In this document: positions 11,101 to 23,100 of the stretch, piece after piece
Position numbering within the stretch: the stretch's first letter is position 1
Layout: each line of letters begins with the position of its first letter
Assembly (NCBI GenBank): GCA_019096065.1
Contig: JAGUCH010000001.1
Span: 10,416,001 to 10,480,000 of the forward strand
Source of the DNA: Paracyclopina nana
Taxonomy: Eukaryota > Arthropoda > Copepoda > Cyclopoida > Cyclopettidae
DNA length: 64,000 nucleotides
Reading direction: 5' to 3'
Program-made: the position numbers and the translations under genes
Notes under the pieces: generated by a model
The model's database searches: none
What the model saw: the letters and a program-made list of their open reading frames with translations, nothing else
Told to the model about the DNA's origin: nothing

Positions 11101-14100
11101 CGTCGCTCGTACGAGGCTGTCCGTTGAACTGGTCAAGTCCTTGCTGGTGCTCACATTAACCATGCTGCGGTAGGCTGTCATGGACTTGACAGCCCCAGCA
11201 GCGGTCGGTGAGGTTCTCGAGGTCCCGTTCTCCTCAAAGCGCACGTCGTTGTGCGTGAGCGACCTTGTCAGAGAGTTGGAGGCTACAGAGTTGTTGTCGG
11301 CAGCCGCTGAGGAGAAGAGGGCAATTTTTGCCTTGACACTGCATGCACTTTGCTGATCGTGCCTCATCAACGGCCTAGACTTGATGACATATGATGAGCT
11401 GCGATCCAGGCTGCCAGTCGAGCTGGCGGATGATTTGCGACTCAAAATCTCAGAATTCTGAAAAAACGAAAAAAGCAAAGCATCTTAATTAGGCCTTGTA
11501 AAAAATGATGGGAACCATCTGTGGCAGTCATACCTACCATCATTTTGATATTAAAGCTAGTCGTTGCATTTTTTGCAGTACATGTGACACATTGTATGTA
11601 AAAAAAGGTACCTGGTAGGGGATCGATGATGGGTCTCTGTAGTCAGGCGGGAACTCGTGACCATCGGGAGGCAGACGGGAAATGGTGGGCGGTGGCGGCG
11701 GTTGGTGACTACCACAATCCTGAGACAAGGTGTGTCGATGATTCGTCACCAAAAGGCCCTCCATCATGTTCGCAGCTGTGGATGATGATCTTCGATCTGC
11801 AGAAATGAAAAGATTCTAGTTTAGTATATGTGTTAGTTTTTCGTAGGCCTTTGCAGCCTTGACAGCAAAATAATTGCGGGATTTACAAGCTGAGTCCCCC
11901 AATAAAAATTGCTGGCGTCAAAAGTGACGACTCAGTCATTTTTGCATTTGTTTGCAAGGCCGACATAACGATGATCCTCTGCTCACAATTGAATCTTGAG
12001 AATGACGAGCGCAAAAATTACAGAGATCAAAATAGAAGCATAATGTGGGGATTATCCACGCTCAAGGTTGATGAGACCTCTGACTACTTGAAGAGTATTT
12101 TTTGACCAGAATTTGAGTGAGTTAGCGTGCACTGAGTGAATGCACGACGCAGTACAACCTTGGCATTGAGTTGACAAAAACCAACCTGAATTTGAACAAT
12201 TGGTGGTGATCACATGCGTGCAGACCTCGTTAAGGGGTCTTTACGTGTCAAGGAGGTTCTACTCGTGTTTTTTTCTTCTTTTCAATTTCGCAACTGTCAT
12301 AAAACACAGCCACGCTTTTTTGTGTTTGGGGCTAGAGTGGAGACGAAAACACTCCTATAAATACGCGTCTTTTCTAAAGGGACCAGCAACACAGGGGCTT
12401 TTTTCGCTTTTTGTTAGAAATGACAATGGCACATTTCTGCCATTTACAAAAGGAATTTATTTGTGTGTGCACTTACTGCTACCAAAAATTAACCGCGTTT
12501 TACAAGGTAAAAATGCTGCCAGTCACAAGTACAGTATGGAAAAAAAATTAGGCCAATTTCATTTAGACAACAGCAAATGAACAATAGAGAGAATTGCTGG
12601 GAAACACTCGAGGCAAACTCTACTAAAAGTCATATCAATGGCTATGGACCTCATTATAGCATTATTATAGTTGAAAATCTTAAAATTGGAAAGTGTCTAA
12701 TCTGCTTTTGAAGGGAGGTTGAGCATACAAATGCAGCCCTTAAAACTTGACACAAATAATACAGCCGAATTCTCGCAGAAATCTGCTCTGTAGCAAATTG
12801 TGGGAAAATCTGGGTCTCGCGCATGTATACTCAGCAGTGCAATAGTCTTAAAAGTAGGACTAACATTAATGGTACTGCTTTTGGCTACCTCCTTCCCGAA
12901 GACAACAGGCAGCCTCTTCAGAAAACAGAAGGTTGTCCACTTCTATGATGCCAGTCGAGGCCTCAAACTGCCAATCGTCACAGTCTGAATCTACACTGAC
13001 CGGCTCGAGGATCGACCTCAGGCACGGCCTCACTTGTTCAGCTTCCACTTCTTTTGGTGTCCATGGCTGGACTCCACTATTGTTCTGCTCTTCACTGGCC
13101 ACTTCTCCTTGGCAAACTGTTATTTCATCGTCGTCGCGCTGCAGCTGAAATTGCACACCCTCATCGTTGTGAGCAGCAGCAGCAGCAGCACGTGAACCGG
13201 GCACGACAACGTCAGGAACATGGCAAAGGGGAGCAATGGCTGACTCATTTGACGAGGGAGGAATTGCTGTGTATATTGACATGCTCCACTCCACTTTGCG
13301 AGAAAGCTCTGGCCCCACATATACATACTATATACTGTAAAAATGCGACAGCGTACGCAAAAATCATCATCTGCCGCATATGGGATGCAATTATGCTGCC
13401 AGCAAATTGAGAACATCTTGTTTCGCATTCTTGGATGCTGTGCTACTATACACAGTGGCACATCATCCAAAGTTGCATGACAAGTTCGCTCACAAAATTC
13501 CGAGATTACTCCTAATGCGGACAACAAATGAGGTTAGGAGATAAATGTTGGGCCAGAGCTTCTTCCCTCCTTCTTTTTGGGCCTCACTTGCGGAGACGAT
13601 CACACCATCCAAGGGATAGACAAAGGTCATCTTGTTTTCGCAAAATGTGGCAAATTTACAACCTCGCATCGCCTCGAGGACTAACTTGGCCGACATGGGC
13701 AGCACTTCTTGCTCTAATTGTCGAGAATTTGAGCAATCCGAATTTGCTGCGTCTTTTTGCTTTAACATCATTGCCTTGAAGGTCAAGCTTCCAGATGTGT
13801 TGCAAAGCTTGCAGCAATAATAATCTTCATTCCAGCAATGATTTGCATGACAATGATCCTCATGTGAACTCTGAGCTCGTAGCTTTTGATGAGGTTGGAA
13901 ATCACTTGAGAAACCGTTCTTTGCGTTGCGAAATAATGCTATTTTTGTGGGGCTTTGCAATCAACGCGACTACTGCCGCTCTGCATGTATACACATCATC
14001 AACTATTTGTAACACAAGTGGCTTTTGACACAGCTAAATGGGAAAAATAAATGCACAGTGTGGCAATCCTTAATCCGAACATGATGTGTGTTCCTTCCAT

Positions 14101-17100
14101 GAAAGAAATTGGCAAAGCTGCTCCAAGTGCCTCAAAATTGGCAATATTTGAAAAAAGGACACTTTCGTCTCCTAGAATTTGTTCCCATGTGACCATTTCA
14201 AATGTTATACTGTGAAGTGTCAATTCAACACAGCCCCAATATTCCTAACCTGCATCGGCAGAAAATAATAATAATCCAGCGCATAATTTGGCTCCAAAAA
14301 ATCTACTATGTGCCATTCTGAACCACCAGAGAAGTGCACATGCCTTGAACCGAGAACTACAGCGAAAAAGAGCCCGCTTATTAAGCCGATGTTTGCAACT
14401 AAATACTCAAGGTGAGACAAGCATTATTTTTTCAGCTTCAAATAAAGCCAATTAAGTGCGTCAATAAACATAACTCAAAATTGATGATGCAGTCTAGTGC
14501 GTTGTCACACCTCTGCTGCTGCCATAGTGCATTACCAAAGCCATAAAGCGTAGGCTGGCCGGGCACAGTGAGGCCAAGTGCCTTAAAATGGAAGCAACTC
14601 AAAATTGGATTCTCTTCTCTGATGATTTCTGCCTATAGGCATGATAAAAAACCTGGAGGAAAAAAAGAGCAGCCTTTTATCCCAGCGTGTTGGCTATCAA
14701 TTGATGACCACAACTGAACACAACAACTTTTGCATGAGACTTGACATGAATAACATCTAAGACTTTGTGCAAAGCGAATTTTTGGACCAGGAAGCTTCAA
14801 TCCTTGCATACTGGCTTGAGAAAAAAGATAGTTTCATAATCAATGTCGACTAATTACACCGAGCCTGACGGCAAATGATTTGCAATACTAGTAGATTGTG
14901 ATTTGTCACCTTTGTTAATGAGCTGCTGCTACTACATTTGCTTTGTATGTGCGCGCGTGACAAATACGTCTGATTCGAGGTTTTTGTGACACAATCCAAA
15001 AACTGGCAAAATGCTGGCAAGCTGAGACTAATTTGTCGCATGACAACGACTATGCTAAATTGCCTTCGTTTCAGCAGGAGGATTGCAAATAGCACAAAGT
15101 GAAGCAAAAATGCGAAGGTTGAAAGGTGATACCTAAGGGCCCATGAAAGAATGACCCCAGCCCTGATTGCCAAGTTTTGATAACACCTACAAAAATGAAC
15201 ATTTAAGATTCTCAGTGATAACCTTGTAATCCATCCAGCATCATGTGAGAAGAGCAGAATGTCAGTCAAAAAAGCAAGTTCAAACTTCAAAACATTGCAT
15301 ATGGGCTCGCTACCCAACACGAATTGCAATTTTTCGCGCCTTATTAACCTTTTGTAGAAACAATCCTACATGAGCCGGGCCCATTTAGCGTGATTACAAC
15401 CAGGAAAACAAGCTAGACACCATTAATTATGCAAACAAGCCAGTGGATATGATCATATCCACCACCAAGTTGTTTAAGTAAATTGTCAAAAACTTGCGAG
15501 GATGCATGGATGAAGCCCACATGCGCTGCTATACTCAATCTTCGTTATTTTAAATCATACACTGTCATCATGCACTAAGCTGAACATGGGACAAAAGGCA
15601 CTCGAATGGGTCAATTGCACCTAATGCGGCTGTTTGTGTTGCGGCCTCAGCTGAATTGCGTAAAACTAGGGAGAATTTATGCATATGTTTACGGCCCCTA
15701 TTTTCGTTCAGTGCACACCTTGGCCATATTTGCTCCATTCATTTGATGTTGCTGTTGTTGTTGCTGATCACAAAGAACTCCTCCACATATGGGCAGCGTG
15801 GTGAATGCGGTGTGAACGGATGCTAATTTTCAAGACTGAGGTTTTTCGGCCAAAAAGAAGAAGAAGAAGCAAATATGGACATGGTGTGATAACCCGATAT
15901 TTATCTGTCAAAGTTGATCTCTTGAGTACTGAGTGGCGTATGAGCAATGTACATAAAAAAATGGGCATGGCCCCAAAACGGAGTTTTTGAACATGGTTCG
16001 ATGATTGATATAATGAGATAACGATAATGATGCAGCTCCTGGAACCAGTTAGTTTCTAACATATGGAAACAATCAAGCTGACTGACAGGCCAACAACAAC
16101 ACATGTTATAGTTAATTTCCTTTGTTGCAAAATGCTCGGCTTCCCTGGAATGACCCAAGCAGCAGTGGCAACAGAATATGGGATTGCGATCATTTCCGCA
16201 TCTTGTTGTTATTATTACTGCAAACAGCTCTTCCACCGTCTTCAGCTTCTGCCGTGGGTTATGAACGCCGCCCACGACTCCCTAGTTATGCAGGCGAAAA
16301 AGATATTGCTTCATATATCCTGATAGATTGAGGCATTGTTTTCCGCTCTCCGGAGATGAACGCAGCAGTGCCCCCGACAAAGTCCTTTTCCAACAAGTTA
16401 GCTAAGCTGCGGCATAAATTATACAGCACCCTTTTTTATCACAGGGTGTTTCCTGTTTACTAAAACTCGTAGCATAGGGTGTATTGTGTCCAAGCTAGCT
16501 AAAATCCCGTGACGAGCTTACACAGTATCGTACTACCATGTATACGTACGTGATGTGTGCCAACATCAGCTGCGACTACTAATGTTAACATGATATTTTG
16601 AAAACATTTTAAAGCTCGACTGCTGCCTTGCTGCGATCAAATTGAAACAGGCAAAAAGTGTGATTTTTTCAATTTTGATCCAGCTGCGCTTCGGACAGGT
16701 CAATTAGGATATTTTGCACGAAAAGTGCCCGCGTACGTTGTGTTGGAGTTGTCAGCCAGTCGCCGTGCTCGGACAGATAAAGTAGCCCTGAAAATGGACA
16801 CCTTCCAGATAAGCTGCAGAGCAACGCGGGACAAAATATGCAAAGATCTGCTAACGAAGCTACTTAATACGCGCGCAAGAGCAGATAAAAGAATTCCTCT
16901 GCGGCGATAAGCCAATTTTCTTCATTGAATTGACAATCCTCAGACAGCCCCAAGATGAATCTTGAGAAGTAGGAAGACGAAGCAGCAGACAGCACAGTGG
17001 GGCAGCTGCTTCGATAAACTCTCGAAAAAGGCACGGATTTTAAGAACTGAGAATCACATTCCATTTCCACTGTTGCACGTGCCTCAGGGAACACCTCCTT

Positions 17101-20100
17101 TGATTTGTGTCGTCGATTGCCCCGCAGTGCTCGGCTCGTTTTTTAAACCACTCTGTGTGGGCGTTAAAGCTCTGTTATCCAGTTGGCAGCTATATACAGT
17201 ATAGCATGCTTAGCCAGGCACGTAGTTGCTATTATTGAGCTACATTTTCAATATCAGCAATTCTTTCGCACAGTGGGAATTTGGCTACTGAGATAGCAAT
17301 TTCGTCCCAATATGGAGGCCCCCTCATCTTCATCATCTTCTTCTTCTTCTCTCCGTGCACAGATTTTAACGAGCAGAGCTTACATAATTACAGGGTAATT
17401 CTGGGAGCTAGCTGCAGCTTCGCGAAGAAAGCCTGGAAATTATAGCTAGCCGAAAAGTAGTTTATCTCAGCCGTTGGCAACTCTGGGGTCAACAAAAATG
17501 ATGGCAGGCACATCCCACCGAGCAGAGTAAATAGAATTTACTCACAAATGAAGTTAAAGCATGGAGCGACGGTTCGTGTCCAGTGGGCAAAAGATGATAT
17601 CCAACAAAGTATTGTATTCTTTTCATTGGAAAAAGAGCCCATTAGTATGCTGCAAATCCAGTCGGTCTTTTTTTGCAACAGGGCAATTACGAGGCCCAAT
17701 CCTACACGATGATCGGACCTGATTGCGCGTCCATCCACGAAATGCTCCTATCTTTATGATTAATTGAGGCGATTGCCGCATTTTGCGAACAATAAATGTG
17801 GAGGCTGCTGCCGGTTGTTTTGGCCACATATGTGTAAGTATATGGGCCTGCACCATCTAAAATACCATCCACTCTTTGATGATCAAAAAGTGGGCACAGA
17901 GGCGACGCCCAAGTTCACAAGAAATTTTCAAAGCCCAGCATGTCGTCTTTCAAAATTAGCTCGCCATAGAATAATTACCATCAGGAGATTTTGTCCGTAG
18001 CACAGAAAAGGAGGCTGACATTTTTAATTACACCGCAATCATTGCAACTGACTTGGCAAGATTTGCAGAAAAGGTCAAAAAAGTACTGTGCATTAGTGTG
18101 CTCATATCAAGGCCTTTTCAAGAGTTTGGCTATTATGGTGCTTTTGCGGAACTGATCCGCGAAGTCTCGTCATCAAACAATAGGAGATCAACTTTTGCCA
18201 AGGGTCAAATTACCTACCGAGTGGAACAAGCAGACATCTTGTGCAAAGCGGTTTCACTCGAGCCAAAAAAACCCCGCAACATGCTACACTTGATGGAGCA
18301 CCAGCAGCTCGGAGTACATGCAAAAAATGCGCGCAGAAAAATTGTCCTGCCCTTTTTCTTGATAGCAAACATTCTACAATGTCCAATCAAGGTGGGAGGA
18401 TTTGATGGAGGAGCCGATTAAAGTGACATCATCATAACAACGTCGTTGCCCAAAAAGCTCGCGACGACTGACAAATTCTCAATTGAATATTTGCTGTCCT
18501 TTTGAGACATGGTAGCAAAATGATGCAGCAATTTGATAAAACACCCACAATCCTAACCCTCCCAGCCGTTGCTGAATGCAGAGAGGATAATGTTATTCCA
18601 AAATGGACACTTTTTTCGAGTGCCAAAACCATGAGCAGGAAGGAGTGGAGTCCAAAACAGGTATATTGACCGCTAAATACGAGAACTGGCTCAACTGCAC
18701 ATCATAATCTGGCCTTGACTCTCGATGTTGTTGTCATTTTCGACTACTGCAGATCGCTATCTGAATGATGCATGCAATTAAGCAATTGTTGGCTTTTGGG
18801 CCTGCTGACTGATTTTGATTCCTCTTCAGCGAGATAACGATTGCGATGATAAATTAACCACCATCACGATTGTCATGCGCATTATTCATTGATTGAAGCT
18901 TACCTTCTTTACCAGCTGATGACGATGATCCCGATTCGACGTCAAAAAGATCTGGAACAAAGAGAAAATATTTCATGCACATAATATGCAGATGATGATG
19001 ATTCTTCTCAGCCAAAAAGTGAGGTCACAAAGGCCGCGCGCGCGCGCGCACCCAATAGTGTGCAAAATTGCCTATAGGGGAAGAAGAAGAACGCCAGCGA
19101 AAAGAGAAAATAATTGCGGAAGTCAGCAAAAATTGTGCAGATTTTGCGCCTCGCAAATCCGGACGAACGACCCGATTTTTTAATGCAAAGCTCCAACGTG
19201 AAAAAAAGCGATTCGGACGACGACAAAAACGTCAAAAGTCAATTTGACCAAAAGTCTACAAATGGAGGAGCCATGCCTAGTTTTTTTGGGTGGGCTTAAC
19301 AAGTAGGAAACACGCTTCATTTGGAGGCTAGAAATGGTTCCTTTTACCAAAAACCATCGTCTCTTCATAATATTCAATTTTTTGAGGGGAAAAAACTGGA
19401 CCTAACCGTAAACGCGTTTGGCGAACCCTTTTGGTTGGCAAAAAATCTACAACCTCCTTTTTTTGGCCAACAACTCCAAATGAGCAGGGGCTTTTATTGT
19501 AGCCAATAAAACTTGCTTTTGTCTACGATCCTGCTAAAATGCGGGTGACAAATGCGAACCTGTTTGCAGCGGCAAAAACGCCTTACCGAGCTCCTCGCAA
19601 AATGTGTTCGGCCAAAATGCGTTGAAATCACCATTGAACACTTTTACTTGGCCCACGCTGGCTGAGGATGGGCCCTTCACTAAGCTAAACTCTCACTTAG
19701 CCCGGGATGCAAAGAGTTTCAGCTGATTCTTCCACAGCCAGCCTCTCTGCTAACACTAATCCACGGTGGGTATCACCTGGATCGCGCATTCCAAAGCAGA
19801 CGCACGCTACCACGTCGTTTCCAACATTACGATCGGCTAGCTTGCTCATTTGTTCTTGTCACGCGAAAACGCGGGCCTAGTGGCCGATATATATACGCGA
19901 TTTAAATAGTGCAACAACAATTCATGGTGAGGCCAGCGTGGCACACGGGGAGGATCTACCAATGAAAATCGTGGAGGGCTCGAGAAACTCGAGCACATCC
20001 ACTACCTGGATGGAAAGGAACCCGAAGTTGCATATTTCCCTCCCATTTATTGCAGCTAGCCTTCGCATCTCGTTTGTCATCAACTTACCTCGCCTTGAAC

Positions 20101-23100
20101 GTCGGTCCAAAGTCTTGTACGACCCGGCCTCCATGCACTGGAGGCTCTTTTCGATGTTTTTCTGCTGCTCGGTGGAGCACCTAGAAGAAGAGGCAACGGG
20201 ACTTTTCATTAACAGTTAAGAGGATGTAAAGCACGCTGCTGTTTTATCAACGACTCTTATGAAATGTGGCGTGACAACATTTAGCTTATTAACTCTTCCT
20301 ACTTCTTTCCACGCAGCGAATCAGGAGAAAGTGATTGCAATTCACGCTATATAGATGAGTTCCCTTCAGAAAACCTCATCTCAGGCTGATAAATAGGGGC
20401 CATTTGCCCTGCTGCTCAAAGCTGTTGTAATTATTGAAATAAATGCCGCGTGACAGCCACAAATGTGAGGCTTTCGCCAAACAAACGAGTCGCTCCTAAT
20501 TTGGAAGAACAAAAATTGCCTTCACTTCTCAAGACCCGCATGTTATATTACCATCCGGAATAAGTCACGACTGCAGCAATCGAAAAAGGACGCGATCCAA
20601 TTAGGGGAAGAAAAATGTACCTTCTGCCGTTGCATTCTTTGGAGTCATCACGACCTTCCGAGGCCTCGTCTTTGATATCCAAAAAGCTGCTAAAGGCTGA
20701 AGGCGGCCTGATTGGCGTGAGCTCTTCCCAATTAAATTCACGCTCGAGCTGCTCGAAAGGATCGAGCAGCTTGGCCAAGTCAAACTTATTTTTCTTCGCA
20801 TCAAAGGCAGTAAAACTGGACGAGGGGGTCGTTCTTTTCGACTGCACAGTGGACAATGTGGAAATGGATGAATTGTCCGATTCGTCGATTAAAGTCAAGG
20901 GGGAAATTAGCTTCGACGATATCTCTTCCAACGGTGGAGACTTTTTCGGGGCCGTTTCATCGTCTTCATCATCGACGGACTCACCTTCCAGCAAGTTGAC
21001 ATAAACTTCAGCCTGGAACATTCATAATAATCAGCACTCATTATATTAAAAGCGCAACAATTACGGAAACCACTCCGCAACCTCTCTACTTTTATAGGAA
21101 GACTTTTTTTTCTTTGTGTCAAGCTTTCATATTAAATTACAGGAAATCCAGGCCAGCTCTTTTTGGTTTTATAATAGTTCAAGTTACAATCTAAAATTAT
21201 TCAACCTCTACAAAAAAGCTAAATAATATAACTTTAAGGCCAAGATGATTCACAGTGCACAGACATGTTACAAATGCGTCAATCACCAACACGTTTATAA
21301 AAATCAAATTGTTGCGAGGAAATAAAATTCCACCACAACTACAACCCATCTTCGTTTTGGAGCCGTGAAATATGCCAACAAATGAGGGCCAGGCTTGAGA
21401 GAGAAGCTTGGGCTCGATTCGCCTACAAATTACGGCCCAAATTAGGACATAATTTTTTGACTGCGTTGAGTCAACTAAATGGCTTTCGCTCTATATTATA
21501 CATAGATTGCACAATTTCAAAGATAATTGACAAAAAAGTTGTCTCTCAAATTGGCAAACATCGCAATAACTTTGATTAATGACAATTTTGTACGTGAACC
21601 GGGTCTTTGAGTGGTTATTTTGGGCTAATGAAATATAAGCACATTTTCATTTGAAATAACATTTTGAACAAAGACTGACATTTTGGAAAGGAGGCAAGCT
21701 AGCCAACTTTGAGTGAAATGAATAGGCCGAGCTCCAATTATAATTTCGACGGAAAGAGGCCAATATTTCTCAAATGCCAGCTGGACTGAAAAGAGAGCCT
21801 TACAAAAGATTACCTGAGGAGGTAAACTAGGCAGATCCATAGCCATTTTTTCTTGCACAGTCAGAACAGGGAGGACCAACTTGTTGTTGCCTTTGCTCCG
21901 TGGCAAAGTTGAGGAGACAAAGCTGTCTGAAGTTACCACCAGATTGACTCCATTATTGAGGACGCTGGCGGATTGGGTTCGACTCAGCCTCTGCTGAGGC
22001 TCATTTGGTGACTTTTTCATCGTGGCACTCTTGTAGGATCTGGGCAACGTTTGCGTTTGCAAGATCTCATCCGAGTCGACAAAGGCTTCGCCAAGTTCCT
22101 CGGAGGCGGAGTCCGGACTAGATTTGCTGATGGCAGCTTTGTGCTTCCCAGCATTTTTGGCTTTGACAAAGATCCCACCACGAGGTAAGGTAGCCGCTTT
22201 TTGATGGTTTTCAAAATTGGTCGACCTCGACGACCTGGTGCGCTCAATTATTGCTCTTGTGGTCCCGGTGACAGATGATGTAGGTGAAATTTCAGCGGAT
22301 GCTGTCCTATTGTGGATTTTTGTTCCTCCCGCCGATGATCGGTTTCTGCCAGGTGCCTGCTGCTGCTGACTTTCCTGCAAGAAAAATGCCACATTCAAGT
22401 CGGAGAATTTTAAAAGAGCACTCGAAAGGTTTACGTTGAAACTGGGTGCAATTGCGGGAACTGACGAGCTCCTGGAGCCGGAGGTTTTCAAGTGCTGTTG
22501 GCTCAGCGTTGATCTTGTGGGCTTCCTTGGCGGTTGAGCCAAAGTTTGGCACCTCCTTTGATCACTGACGAACAAGGCATCGGAGTCGATGAAGTCACAC
22601 TGAAGCTTGTCGAAGCCCTGCCTCACGTCGTAGCTGGCGGAGGCGTTGATCGACAAATGACTGAAATAATGGCGAATGCGCATCTTCACCGACACGGGCG
22701 ACTCTGGAAAAGTATAGCATAAAAATGTTAGAACATAGCCGGACATCATTTTTGGATCGAGAACAAAAAGAGACGACAAAAGAAAAATGTAGAATAGAAA
22801 ACACACGACGCTGCTGCGACGAGGAAGGAACAATAGTGCACAGTTAGAACAGGTGATTTTTCTTTTCAAGGGCCCTCTGATGTCATGATGATGTAGAAGG
22901 CATCTCCAATGAAACTGAGCTAATTTATAAAAATCCAATCAACAAAGAAATGAGCTGCTTTTAGCCAGCCACGCTTATAATTTTACAAAGCGGATTTTTC
23001 CTAATTCGATAACGTTTCAAATGATGTTTTTGTGCCGCACTGTATGTTCATAAGTAGACCAGAACATTACTATATTACCTTTGAGAGCTTTTACGCAATC

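Noticed and set aside
9677..11173. Plus-strand frames of 220 and 255 codons
   Set aside because: They are the antisense of the long Ser-rich exon of the PDZ gene, whose splice phases fit the minus strand.
13490..13960. Minus-strand frame of 156 codons upstream of the alternative PDZ exon
   Set aside because: No phase-compatible link to the exon at 12889-13282, erratic composition and no recognised motif.
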